NCBI GenBank assembly: GCA_965644295.1
Contig: CBFFRP010000146.1
Coordinates: forward strand, 1 to 64,000
Direction: 5' to 3'
Length of the DNA stretch: 64,000 bases
Source of the DNA: Paraphysomonas bandaiensis
Taxonomy: Eukaryota; Chrysophyceae
Under the pieces are notes generated by a model, which was not told where the DNA came from, searched no databases, and saw only the letters and a list, made by a program, of their open reading frames with translations. Made by a program: the position numbers and the translations under genes. Below are positions 31,449 to 42,830 of the stretch, one piece after another. Positions within the stretch are counted from its first letter, which is position 1. The number at the start of each line of letters is the position of its first letter.

Positions 31449-32256
31449 CTACGATGTAATATCCTGGAACTCTTGTAATATAATATGCTTCAATTGGTTC
31501 TGCTGAGGACGACCAGTCTTCTTACTCACTCCATCAAGAAGAAAATCATTTAAGGAGTGATCACCCTCTGTATATATAAGTGCGCATTAAACCACAGCTA
31601 ACTCATGAATTAGCAAAAACAACCTTCCACTTCTATTAGTTTTGCCCCAATGGCTGCGCACAACTCTCTTGAATCCTCTATGGAGATAATGTCATCTAAA
31701 GCCCCGTGGACGACAACAATTCGTGGTTGTATATCGTATGATGCCATTTGATCATTGAAACTTTGATACCACTTACTCATCATCTGGTCGCTTTGTGCGT
31801 TTGGTGTGGGACCCACAAGTACTCTTTTCAATGCTGGAGCGAGTAACAGAAGCCTACTATTGGGAAATAGGCCACGCCGAAATGACTCGAGTGATATTGC
31901 ACCACCCATTGATGACCCCACAACCAGATCAGTGGGAGCGAAATCTTTCAATATATTCATACCTGTATATATACATATATATATATCAGTGCAGAGGAAC
32001 AGAGGAGCATAGACATACATGATGATAAGATATACCGCCCCACCGTCTCATAGTAATGTCCAGATAACAAAGCTGGAATGTTTACTATATATGACACGAG
32101 GAAACTGTTACGGTTCCAGTTCAATCCACCTGTATGTAATACCGGACACTTAACGGACTTGAAATGCCTCTGTAAGTATAGTGCTTTACTTCCTTTAACC
32201 CCTGATTCTAAACCATGGATGAATAAGACACTCGGGGTAAGTATATTGTGTGACAT
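31449..32256 (-). CDS. Small alpha/beta hydrolase
   Basis: Exons 32256-32019, 31962-31624 and 31567-31449 give 231 aa. The fold begins SVLFIHGLESGVKGSKAL (strand and oxyanion loop). The nucleophile elbow is VVGSSMGGA (G-x-S-x-G, Ser in the fourth place of VVGSS). The acid is in VVVHGALDDIIS, and splicing the last intron restores EGDHSLNDF with the catalytic His. Length and spacing resemble bacterial YqiA/UPF0227-type esterases. A triad complete only after splicing supports the model strongly. There is no signal peptide, so it is probably a cytosolic esterase or thioesterase with unknown substrate. Confidence 0.82.
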
Positions 32257-32462
32257 TGTGATGTAGTGAGTAGAGTGTGTGTATATGGTGGATGAAGATG
32301 CTTCTTAAAGCTGTTTCCTATATACAGTATATACATATCTGGATATCCGGATATTGTGGTATATATAGTTCAAAATCGGTATATTTTCAAGTAAAATTGC
32401 GTTAGTACAAGCAAATATAGCAGTACAATATTTATGTCCCGGTGTGTGTAGGGTACAAAGCT

Positions 32463-32561
32463 ACAGTCTACAGTACTTCTGTACAGTGGTGTAGTTCACA
32501 TGTAATCCATACAGTCTACAGTACTTCTGTACATACTAGATGTGTTCACATGTAATGCATA
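32463..32561. repeat. Two direct 48-50 bp repeats upstream of a gene
   Basis: A unit starting ACAGTCTACAGTACTTCTGT and ending TTCACATGTAAT(C/G)CAT occurs at 32463-32510 and again at 32511-32561, differing mainly in a short middle part. Each unit holds an imperfect TACAG...CTGTA inverted repeat. It sits about 125 bp before the ATG at 32685 and may be a duplicated regulatory element. Confidence 0.7.
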
Positions 32562-32684
32562 TATATATATATTCATATCACTCACCACACATACTCTATC
32601 CCTCTTGTAGCTATCACATTACTACTGCAGTCCAACCTGGAGTATATCTACATACATCCTCCTCAATATATATACCATACCCCC

Positions 32685-33086
32685 ATGACAACTACATCTT
32701 CATCTACATCTGCCTCTAGTAAAATCCACTCTGATCTGCTGGTCATATATGAGGCAGAGAGAACAAAGACGAAACAGTTAGAAGAAGAATGTACAGTTTT
32801 AATGAATTTAATTCTAAGAAAACATTATAAAAATTTATCTGAAGCACAGCACTGTAGTCAAATTCGGAGAAAGAATATGTGTGTATTATACTATCATTAC
32901 ACTGACTCTTATATAATGCTATGCTGTAGTCCCACTGGATCTGCCAAGAAAAATAAAATTGCTGCTAGTGAAAAAGGAACTAGTGCGCCAACAGGGACGA
33001 CCACAACACCACCTGATGCAACGGAGGCGGAGGAGCCTGCAGCGAAAAAACCAAAGTTGGACACAGACGCAAAAGTTGAATCATAA
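32685..33086 (+). CDS. Small basic coiled-coil protein, unknown
   Basis: Read as two exons, 32685-32878 and 32930-33086, it gives 116 aa. The 51-bp putative intron has GT-AG borders but is also an open multiple of three, so unspliced mRNA would give 133 aa. Residues 15-60 form a helix with heptads (IYEAERTKTKQLEEECTVLM). The C-terminus is Lys/Thr/Pro-rich with EEPAAKKPKLDTDAK, a candidate monopartite nuclear signal. The intron translation is Cys/Tyr-rich and unlike the rest, which favours splicing. I recognise no family. Confidence 0.55.
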   Translation: MTTTSSSTSASSKIHSDLLVIYEAERTKTKQLEEECTVLMNLILRKHYKNLSEAQHCSQIRRKNMCVLYYHYTDSYIMLCCSPTGSAKKNKIAASEKGTSAPTGTTTTPPDATEAEEPAAKKPKLDTDAKVES

Positions 33087-33417
33087 AGAGTATCTCATGT
33101 CCACGTATTGAGTGATTGTAATGAACATTATTCTGTTTGTGCTCGTATACGCAATATTGAAAGTGTATCTTATTTAGTTCGTATTTTACTGTGTTAATAA
33201 GTAGAAATAATTACTCTGTGAAGAAAATATATACCTTGTGTGAACTGTGTGATTTGCTGTTCGATTCGGACATACTGTTGCAGTGGGTATAGTAGCTCAG
33301 TTGAAGAGATGTAAAATATACAGAAACAAATGTATTAGTACACAGTTGTACTTTATCCAATCTATGTTTAGGTTAACCGCATACAATAAGAAGAATATAA
33401 TTACAACAAGACTACTT
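33087..33417. other. Convergent 3' spacer
   Basis: AT-rich sequence between the small basic protein (+) and the carrier gene (-). No gene seen. Confidence 0.5.
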
Positions 33418-34560
33418 TTATGTATTTCGGGATGTCATATCTACCAGTAGACTCTTGACCATTTCATAAGCTCCGAAGAAAAAAAAACCACCGATGCTAA
33501 TCCACATAACACGCGGTTGCACCCCTGCAAAGAGCACACGGATTCCACCTTCTTCATATAAACTACGCAAACCAGCCACAGTTCCTACCCTATATCGACT
33601 GTCCTGAGAAAAAAGAAAGTTAAAGAATAGAATAGACTCATTTCTAGGTAACAACAATACCTTAGCATCGCTCAACATGAGACGAGTTTTTAATACATCT
33701 AATGGGGTTGTGACGGCTGCTGAAAATGCTCCAGCAAATGATCCGCAGAGTGCTGCCTCATATGATAGTGGGGGTGTCCCTCTCCAATCCTCTATACCCA
33801 CCTGTTACACAAATGACTCGATCATAAATATACCCCCAGGCACTACCTTCAGTCGCTCGTAAATTGGAAATTGGATAAAAGAAAACGGAATCTAAGCATA
33901 AATATTGTGAAGCTAAAGCTGTAATCATTCGCGACATACCTCACGAATAAGTGTTGCTCCAAATCCTCTGTAGAACCCACCCACCCCTTCTGAGGACAAT
34001 ACATCCAGTACCGCGCCTTGTAAGGAGGACTGGAGCCCTGCTTGCATGCGCTGCTTTACAATTTCGGTAGGAACACGTACTGTGCACGCCATCTGGTAAA
34101 ATGTTAAAGCCGGTTACACCCTTGTACAAACACGAACCAATTCGCCAAAGGACGCCGCTGTCATATGAATTGCAGAGCTCGGTATTCCCATATCCCACGA
34201 GCTCAACACAGACTTCGCGGTATCATACGAAGAAAAGAATAAGCCAGCTATGTTTCAGAAATGTTATTCACTGAACATTGCTTTTTTGGCACATACCTCC
34301 AGGGACTGAGCCCATGGCAACAGCTCCAATTCCACTATATATTCCTCTGAATCCGCCATTTTTAAAGAAACCTCCATGAGCTTGCATTCTTGTTTTAATA
34401 GTATCCAGAGGATACAAAACAAGATCAACTGTGAATCCTGCCGCTCCTCCACTCTGAGTGCAGTGGTTACATCCACTGAATACACGAACACAATCATACC
34501 ATCACATACCATTAAAGATATCCAAAACGGGATCGTTTGTTGCTTCTTGTTACACTCCAT
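33418..34560 (-). CDS. SLC25A26: Mitochondrial S-adenosylmethionine carrier
   Basis: Seven exons on the minus strand (34560-34510, 34453-34297, 34247-34138, 34092-33940, 33891-33847, 33801-33661, 33603-33418) give 280 aa, the normal length for the family. Three mitochondrial-carrier repeats carry the PX(D/E)XX(K/R) signatures [18 protein letters not shown] and TPLDVLKTR. The diagnostic S-adenosylmethionine carrier phrases are present: [48 protein letters not shown] and [13 protein letters not shown]. The protein exchanges cytosolic S-adenosylmethionine for S-adenosylhomocysteine across the inner mitochondrial membrane. The third signature is preceded by [10 protein letters not shown], as in SLC25A26/Pet8. 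Each intron is 43-59 bp. The neighbours have no related role. Confidence 0.92.
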
Positions 34561-36445
34561 AATGATGAAGTAAATGAGTTATAACAACTCTGATAATGTG
34601 ATATAAATTGATGTCTCTCTGCAGGTAATATGAGGTCCAATCCACCATACATAACAACCACATATATGCATACTCTACCTTTAAATGAACACTCCAACAA
34701 TCATGTGATAGATCTTCACCACACACAGCACAGGACAGTAATAATCCGTTGATTATATGGCCTCTATCTTGAGCAAAGGTGATATATATGCACAGGTGAT
34801 TCAGTCCTCTGCGTGTCCACCTGTTGTCTCCTATACATACATATGCATGTATCATACTGCTGTATATTTCTGGTTGGGTTTTGAGGGCTGTAAAAAATAG
34901 AGGATTTTACTAGAAAAAATAGAGGGTTTCCCTTAAATTTCCTAAAAAAATGTCTCTCTTTGAGAGGTTTTTATATATGAATATTGTAGTTGAGGACCTG
35001 CATCGGCCTGTTATGATATCACTTAAACAAGCAGCCTAACTGTGTGATGATATCAAGAGGGACAGTCATATAGTCAGTAGATTATCCAGTTTCATAATCG
35101 ATACCGTGAATTAAGAAACCAAAATATGCTCTTAATTTCTTATCAAAACTGAGAATGAAACTCGATGTATATACCTATATGGTCACTTGCATATTATCGT
35201 ATAGAACACTGCTACGATGAGATATATTGAGATATGTAGTCGTAGTGGGACTAAACTAAGCGAACGGGCTCTTTGGAGGTGTCATTTTTACGTTGGATGT
35301 GATTTTAAAATGAGTGAATGATGTGAAATGTCATCGTATATCTCAACTTACTATCCACTATATATATATATATATGGTGATATTTCCATTCCAAATCATG
35401 AAAAGCCAGTCTGGGTGATCTGGATCGACTATAACTGCTTCTGATATATCTATCACAGATATATAGTGTTATCTAGAGTTTTATAGCAAGAACAAACAAT
35501 GGAGGGCATTACTTTCTGTGCTGTACAACGTGGTGGGCATTACTTAATCAGACCTTATAATAGTTCCCTAAGCAACCCTGGTATCTACTTATTAGCAATA
35601 ACATTACATTATGCCATTACATCATGTGCTAGCTGTGCTAGGTTCTATTGGCTTTTGAATATTGTACTTGTTTAGATCGTGAAAGGAAAGTAATGTCGTT
35701 ATTAGAATATGGATTATATTCTAGTATATTCAGTGCGTCACTTGAAGACAATGTATGAGAATACAGTGAAGTATGGTGATGTACCAATGCTGTTATGATA
35801 TGAGAAACTGAAATAATTTGATCTTTCAAGAAATGTTTCGGCACTTGTTTTCACGAGGCGAACAGAACAAAATCGGAGAATGGGTCGTTAGAGATAAAGC
35901 CAAAGGAAACATCTAAGAAATACGTGGTGCTACTCCGAGAACTTCAAGCATTCAGACTCTGATAACTCAAAGCTAGAATATGCTTGTTGACTTATCTGTT
36001 GATGTCTGCCGAAAAGTGATGTGTGCTCCATGATTCATAATTAACATTATACATACATCTCAATCCGTCATAAAGGTATTATACATATTAGCTACTAGTT
36101 CTGTTTCCATATTATAATACGATGCCTTTAGTACAATGTTTACCATAGTACCTATACACGCCAGAGAAACTGACGCTCGCAGTTTGAATCGGTGTGCCCT
36201 TAATGAGTAGATTAATTTAGCCACCAATAAATTTTACGGCAATTCAGGATAATATGCATGAGTAACATTGTCAGTTGTCTTCTTATGTACAAATTTATAC
36301 AAAATATATTCGCTCATATAATCTGAATATCTTTCGTCACATAAAGCACATCACATATACAACTAAATAGAGAATCGTATCGTTGGTTCGCCAAAATCAG
36401 AGTGCGGCAATGTTACACAGAAAGGATATCACGTCAAAATCTATT
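34561..36445. other. Long AT-rich intergenic region
   Basis: No gene is supported. It contains A-tract/GGGTTT words near 34890-34960, TATATA runs at 35360-35375 and a truncated copia LTR at 35700-35840. Confidence 0.45.
35700..35840 (+). repeat. Truncated copia LTR
   Basis: The first 140 bases of the intact LTR (from TATTAGAATATGGA through CTTGAAGACAATGTA and AATACAGTGAAGTATGGTGA to CTTTCAAG) recur here with scattered substitutions, then the match stops. The left edge coincides exactly with the LTR start, so it is a 3'-truncated old LTR. Confidence 0.85.
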
Positions 36446-37561
36446 TTACCGTCTCATTGCTGAATAGTTTAGAGCGACTAGCTGTGCTTTGAATATATTC
36501 ACAGCTTCATTGTATATTCGAATATCAGGGTCAATCCACCGCATAACGTCTGGAAGGCACTTCTCAAGGTCGCGAGGAATTCGTACTCGAGTATGACCAA
36601 TGCTGCTAGTAAAAACGGAATTGTTATCAGCACTCTCCGACATAGGATGAGCAGCTGCATTCTGTTTAAGAGTTTGCCCAGAGAGGAATACTTTGCAACC
36701 TGTGAATGCATATAAAACTCTCAAAGTATCTTGCCAATGCTCCAGGATTCCAATAGCACCAAAAGACATCTTTAATGATTCAATTACTCTTTTGAGATGA
36801 AGTCGCCCCTGCTTGGTAGACGGATCGTTCAAATGATAATGTGCTAGCATCAATTTATTTGTGTATACCACAGATCGATATAGAGCGCCACTAGTACTCT
36901 GCCGGATTCTATAACGAGTCCGATTAAAGAGCGGGCAGGATGGACACCAATGTCGGCCGTACTCATGGATGACGCGTGGGTCCACGCTGAATGGTACAGT
37001 AAGAAATTTGTCAAACTGATAACTTCCCCACATTTTAGCAAAATCACAAATTTTACCGATGGGCTCATTATATGCACACAAGGGGTCGTTTTTTCCTTTG
37101 TCTTTGCAGTAGTTATATGCGCTAATAAGACGTGACAGAGGCTCCCGAAAGACAGTAAAATACTCTGGCTCACAGTTACGACACCATGGGAAATCATCTG
37201 ATGCCCTTATAAGCCCACTAGCACGACAGTCGCATTCGCCATCCCGTTGAAGTATATGGGCGTTATATGCACGAGAGTATTGTGTAGGATTATCCTTTTG
37301 AACCATACGAAGCAGATGATGAACTGTCTGAGAGCCACTCTTCTGTTGTCCAACATAAAAGATTGAACGAAAACATTTCTCACGACGAGATATATTCTGA
37401 ATTATAAATAAATTAGGATGTCGCTTATGATGAAGAGGGAGCTCAAGAGCTGGATGTGTAGAACGATAATTAATAGACGCAATGTGATGAACTAACAAAT
37501 ATAATGCAACTAGAAGAGAAAACAGCCACAAATATCGCTTGACTTCAATGAAGTCATTCAT
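36446..37561 (-). CDS. Type II membrane carbohydrate sulfotransferase
   Basis: A single exon of 371 aa on the minus strand. A short cytosolic tail is followed by a membrane anchor (WLFSLLVALYLLVHHIA), the usual Golgi type II layout. SIFYVGQQKSGSQTVHHLL is the 5'-phosphosulfate loop and YFTVFREPLSRLISAYNYC the 3'-phosphate loop with Arg and Ser, as in the sulfotransferase-2 group (heparan/chondroitin/uronyl type). Cys pairs (CDCRAS, CRNC, CPSC) suggest lumenal disulfides. Several NxS/T sites are present. The enzyme would transfer sulfate from PAPS to a cell-surface or secreted glycan. The (CATA)n array of 979 bp starts only 42 bp before the ATG. Confidence 0.87.
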   Translation of the reverse strand: MNDFIEVKRYLWLFSLLVALYLLVHHIASINYRSTHPALELPLHHKRHPNLFIIQNISRREKCFRSIFYVGQQKSGSQTVHHLLRMVQKDNPTQYSRAYNAHILQRDGECDCRASGLIRASDDFPWCRNCEPEYFTVFREPLSRLISAYNYCKDKGKNDPLCAYNEPIGKICDFAKMWGSYQFDKFLTVPFSVDPRVIHEYGRHWCPSCPLFNRTRYRIRQSTSGALYRSVVYTNKLMLAHYHLNDPSTKQGRLHLKRVIESLKMSFGAIGILEHWQDTLRVLYAFTGCKVFLSGQTLKQNAAAHPMSESADNNSVFTSSIGHTRVRIPRDLEKCLPDVMRWIDPDIRIYNEAVNIFKAQLVALNYSAMRR

Positions 37562-37603
37562 TGTACTATTGCTATACCATGATATCTACTTAAGGGTGTA
37601 CTT

Positions 37604-37649
37604 CATACATACATACATACATACATACATACATACATACATACATACA

Positions 37650-37681
<32 letters not shown>

Positions 37682-38139
37682 CATACATACATACATACAT
37701 ACATACATACATACATACATACATACATACATACATACATACATACATACATACATACATACATACATACATACATACATACATACATACATACATACAT
37801 ACATACATACATACATACATACATACATACATACATACATACATACATACATACATACATACATACATACATACATACATACATACATACATACATACAT
37901 ACATACATACATACATACATACATACATACATACATACATACATACATACATACATACATACATACATACATACATACATACATACATACATACATACAT
38001 ACATACATACATACATACATACATACATACATACATACATACATACATACATACATACATACATACATACATACATACATACATACATACATACATACAT
38101 ACATACATACATACATACATACATACATACATACATACA

Positions 38140-38171
<32 letters not shown>

Positions 38172-38582
38172 CATACATACATACATACATACATACATAC
38201 ATACATACATACATACATACATACATACATACATACATACATACATACATACATACATACATACATACATACATACATACATACATACATACATACATAC
38301 ATACATACATACATACATACATACATACATACATACATACATACATACATACATACATACATACATACATACATACATACATACATACATACATACATAC
38401 ATACATACATACATACATACATACATACATACATACATACATACATACATACATACATACATACATACATACATACATACATACATACATACATACATAC
38501 ATACATACATACATACATACATACATACATACATACATACATACATACATACATACATACATACATACATACATACATACAT
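37604..38582. repeat. (CATA)n microsatellite, 979 bp
   Basis: About 245 units of CATA with only two interruptions, both an extra AT (CATATA) near 37680 and 38170, which shift the repeat register. It fills most of the space between the minus-strand sulfotransferase (42 bp away) and the plus-strand Tubby gene (112 bp away). On the minus strand it reads TATG, so every frame has ATGs and no stops. The apparent MYVC-repeat and YIHT-repeat proteins are not genes. Confidence 0.99.
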
Positions 38583-38694
38583 CTAGCTGGATATTGAATC
38601 AAGAGTTGCTGTTAAGAACATATACATCTACATATATATATACCCCCAATCCAAACATGTATGATATCTCATCACCCTAACCCTTATAATAACA

Positions 38695-40198
38695 ATGGAA
38701 GTTATCAATGATATCAATCAACTCCAATCATTCGATGGTAATAAATCTGAAGCAATCACAGCTCTGGAGGTGTTTCTCCATAAGATTCAGTCATTTCCAC
38801 TTAGTATGGATGAAAAAATTAAAATTGAATGTGTTATTAATGATTTTATGTGTCGATATGATATAACTAAACGAGATTATGTATATAAGTTATGTATAGA
38901 TAGACTATCATTCACATACTTACCCGGCATATCAACACTTGACATTAAGACCACAGGTTTGTATACTATACACTGATTTAATGTGTGAGATTGATTGTGT
39001 GTGGTCTTAGAGAACACTCATAAGAACCAGTCACCTCAAAAGGGTGTCAATACGACCACTCCTATGTATAAAACAATGGGCTCCTCGGAAAGTTTCGAGT
39101 GTCATACAGACGATTGTATGGCGGCTCCAACTATGACAGATGCTGAAAGGCTGCGTGTTGCTCTTCTTGCAGCACCTCGCGGGGCGATAATGGAATGTAC
39201 AATACAGAGAAAGAAAACTGCTCTCTGGACGACGTACCGTCTTTTTGTCGACGATATTCGTTCGTCAAGACCACGGAGTGCCAGTTCTGGTGGATTGGAT
39301 CATACTGCCGCAGAAAATAATAGCACGCGCGGTTCTGGTGGTAAAGATGACCTACTTTCACCTGGATTTTTACTGTGTGCTCGTAAACCAATGAGTGGAC
39401 TTTCCTCGCAGTATCACCTTTGGACTTCTCGGGACTCGAGGGACTGGCGAGAAAAGTCTGCGATAGGGAGAGTGACTCGCAGCAATGGAACGTATGTAGC
39501 CCGTTTGCATGAGTCCTCGACGGTTGTTGGTCCAGAGCAGGCATATGTCCACGTGGCAGTGATGAGTGGGGGTCTCGATAAACTCATTCACATTGCTGCT
39601 GCTGCGTCAGTTGCGCATGATGGAGAAAATATGGAGACTGCCGCTGTGGAAGAGTTATTAGTATCAACACTAGAGGTATACGAATGTCAGTAGCAGTGAT
39701 ATACTTCTTTATATGTCGTACATTTTGCGCAGTGCATCACCTCCCGACAGAGCCCCGAGTCATCACCATCAAATGTTCTCGCTCTCAGGAGTAGGCAACC
39801 TCGAAAATCTAATGTTATCACTGGTCAGGAAGGTGATCGACAAGTGTATACAATGTCATTTGGTGGTGGACGCGTGAGAAATCCATCTAGGAAAAATATT
39901 GTTATAGATCGAGTTGAGCCTACAACACAAGACCCGCAGGGCAACGACTGGACGCTGAGTGTGGTCAATGGACCTCCTGTTTTCCAGGTAATATTGTCGT
40001 TTATGTAGTGAGCGGAATGACGGTTCTTTGTAATGTTTCAGCTGGGTAAAATGGACGAAGACCTATTTTCTTTAGACTTCACTGATTTGTCTCCCTTTCA
40101 GGTATGCCTTGCACGTTTGATGCGATTTGTAACTTACTTTACATGAATGCATATATATCCAGGCCTTTTGTATTGCGTTGACAGCATTCGATCAATAA
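38695..40198 (+). CDS. Tubby-like protein
   Basis: Exons 38695-38956, 39011-39675, 39733-39987, 40042-40101 and 40163-40198 give 425 aa. The C-terminal half is a Tubby barrel: APRGAIMECTIQRKK and TYRLFVD, then FLLCARKPMSGLSSQYHLWT with TYVARL, TMSFGGGRVRNPSRKNI, PPVFQLGKMDEDLFSLDF, and the spliced end PFQAFCIALTAFDQ ('LQAFaIaLssFD'). Tubby domains bind phosphoinositides and, in many ciliated organisms, help move membrane proteins into cilia. The final residues usually found after the FD step are missing, so the protein ends slightly early. Residues 1-90 form a helical segment I do not recognise (IKIECVINDFMCRYDITK). The start is the first ATG after the microsatellite. Confidence 0.87.
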
Positions 40199-40814
40199 TA
40201 TTGCTTATCGCTTGTTTTTCATCATGGTTTAGCAAACTATTCCCACCGGTTTATTTCAGCACTATCCCTCACTTTATGCCGTCATTGTATTCTGGACTTG
40301 CTGGTGAATATTGGTTTTGATATGTTGTCGCACCGTACGTGTGAAGTATATATGTGACTTTAATAGTATACCTAGTGGGAGTTGGGTTACTATAGTTGTA
40401 ATTAACAAGATATTTATAAACAGCGCAAAATAAAATGATAATGTTTTTCTTAGTAGAGTGTAGCAGTTGCAGCATCTATATATAACCACTATGTTATCTC
40501 GGCTATTCAACTGTCTGTAGTCAGTACAAGGGACATAGAAGATAGATTAATTCGTAATTTGTAGCATGTCCTCATGATGTTGAACACCTAATATATATAG
40601 AAAGTATAGCTGTTCTTAGCTTGCTTGCTGTTAGAGGAAATTGATGAATAGACGATCCCGAATTAACATTAAATCAAACTACGGTTGTTTTAAATCAAAG
40701 GAATTTATACATATATATATATATAGGAAAGTCTGATTATTACATGAGTACGGTTGCTACAGAAACTAGTTTATATGTCTATAGACTAGCTAATAACTAG
40801 ATTTGCTATATACT
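40199..40814. other. AT-rich 3' spacer
   Basis: No gene. A TATATA run lies at 40711-40724. Confidence 0.45.
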
Positions 40815-41930
40815 ACTAGTGGCGGGCAACCGTCTCGGGACTGCTTGTGCATCGCTGCGAGCACCATGGTGCAACCGTCCCTTGTATTGAGGTTAGTCGG
40901 GGGATCTACCTTTGGGCAATGTGTCTGGCGGGCCTGTGCCATGGATTATGTGAGGGGTGAATGGGGCGAGATGTATATGAGAGTGTAAGTTGGTGGCGGA
41001 GATGGTGCTGGTTGTTGAGTTGGGGTTTCGGCCACAAGTAAGGAGGAGTTGTTTCCGGAGAGGTTGCGCTTGCCTCTGTCGGGTTTGGACTCTTGCAGAG
41101 GGTATCATTCTTGGGGTGGATGTCGCCTGGAGTAGCTGGAGTATTTTTGGTGTCGGGTGAGTATCCTGGGACTGACATTGCTGTGAGTGTGTCGTGACCG
41201 GTGTTGCCGGTGCCGTGTGTGCGTTGTGGTGTCTGAGTCCCCTATTTCAAAGCATGCGGAGCCCTCCATCATATAGGGGGAGCAGGATAGAGGTGATGGA
41301 TTTTTCGAGGGCATAGAACTGATGTTCGAGCAGTGAGCTGGATATGTATCGTCCGAATGCGTCGGCCAATTGTGTGGCAGTAATGTGGCCGGTCCAGTAG
41401 CGCTCAACCTGGGGGGTGTTTGAGTTCCATGCGGCTTTGGCTAGTTTGATTATATGACGGTGTAAAGCCAGGGATGGGGGAGCGTGCGTGTGCGAAGTTT
41501 GTCAAGCTTATTGTGGTGTGTGCTTGGTGGTGGACATCTTCACGTATGTGAATGATGTCAGGGTGAGTGCAGGTGAGAAGCATGTGCGCCATGTTGTCTG
41601 TGGGGTGTGCACAATCTGTGCATGTGGAAGCCGTTGTGTGACCATGCCCGGATTTTCCTTTGGCTCGGTTTCTTCCCATTGCGTAGGATTTGTCCCATAC
41701 GTAAGCCGTCTTGCGTATACGCTCTGAGAGGGAGATGTAGTGTTTGGAGGAGTTATGGGTACGGAGAGGATGGAGAATGTCAATTGTCCTGGAGTAATCC
41801 AGAACAATATATAATCCCCATATTTCAATATAATAGCTTCAGCAATTGTACCCCTACTATCGAAGGATGCCGAGGGAATATTGAAATTTGTACTAAAATA
41901 TGATGATGAAAGTAGTAGTTGCACCACGCG
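40815..41930 (-). pseudogene. GC-richer retroelement-like remnant with Cys/His motif
   Basis: This kilobase is visibly richer in G and C than its surroundings. On the minus strand, 41750-41405 reads SERIRKTAYVWDKSYAMGRN, then STCTDCAHPTDNMAHMLLTC and TH. The C-x2-C-x8-H-x4-C spacing recalls the zinc-binding tail of non-LTR retrotransposon polymerases. After a frame change the strand continues AAWNSNTPQVERYWTGHIT and LLPLYDGGLRML before a stop. No polymerase core is left. It could also be a fragment of a foreign or rapidly evolving gene. The composition break is the firmest observation. Confidence 0.4.
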
Positions 41931-42299
41931 CTTCTAGTTGTCGTTGTTGCCATCATTAGCACGTCTCTGTTTTAGGCTCCACTGCACAACTCGCCTTCAC
42001 TATCAGATGTGACCTTTGAACTATATCCAGCCAGTAAACACCTGAACGTATTATTGTTGCAAGTTCCTGGTTGTCTGATCTGATTTTGAGAGTTGACTCA
42101 TCATTGTGATTTCCCTAAAAAATATATAATATATAATATTATAATGAAATCACGTACAAATGAATGCTGTCAAGATAGTTTCTGTTCGAAGGTAATATTG
42201 AAGTTGAGTATATATATTGCCTGCTGGTCAATATAGTCATTCTACAGGCGCTCTAATTTTGCATGTGTTACTGCATTAGGGATTAATTCGTTGGTCTAC

Positions 42300-42560
42300 T
42301 TATTATAGAGAGGAGTATCAGGCTATATGGGTCGAGCTGAACTTGGTCTTGTAGCTCAAGGTCAAGAGAGGAAAGAAACGTAATCGGCAGTTCAACTGAA
42401 GTCAACCATCCGGGCTGTTCACCTCTTTAAAACAGAGAGCGAAAGTGGTTGCAGCTTGTTGGTGCTCTTGCTGTGACGCACACAAGCAGCTTTCGTAGCG
42501 CTACATAGTAGGATATCATAGTTAAGCACACTGCTTAGTTAAATTGTTTTGCTACATTAG
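42300..42560 (+). repeat. Relic of the second copia LTR subfamily
   Basis: Around 42470-42535 the words GACGCACACAAGCAGC, TTCGTAGCG and ACATAGTAGGATATCATA match the centre of the solo LTR at 25.77-26.14 kb with few changes. Flanking sequence has decayed. Confidence 0.45.
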
Positions 42561-42599
42561 TTCTGCCTCTCTGATACGCCTACAGTATTTTGGTAATAA

Positions 42600-42830
42600 T
42601 CAGACATACACTACAATTTAATTATTGCAGCCTTCCAGCGAGCAATTAAATTGCAATTATTACCTATATTTCATGCAATTTATTTAAAATCAATTACAAT
42701 TAGTTGCTGTTCAATTAATTGGTGCGTTTTCAATTAATTGATGCAGGTTGAAGTCTGTTACTTTCTATCTCAATTTTAATTATTGCAATTTACTGCCAGC
42801 AGAACTATCTCAACTGTCAATTACTTCCAG
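42600..42830. repeat. Cluster of CAATTAATTG-type palindromic words
   Basis: CAATTAATTG, CAATTACAATTAG, TTGCAATT and close variants recur about ten times in 230 bp, forming many short overlapping inverted repeats in very AT-rich DNA. The origin is unknown. It might be a satellite seed, a foldback element or a matrix-attachment-like segment. Confidence 0.45.

Noticed and set aside
37539-38602. 352-, 338-, 330- and 323-codon frames across 37.5-38.6 kb
   Set aside because: Same cause: a tetranucleotide repeat read in several frames, not proteins.
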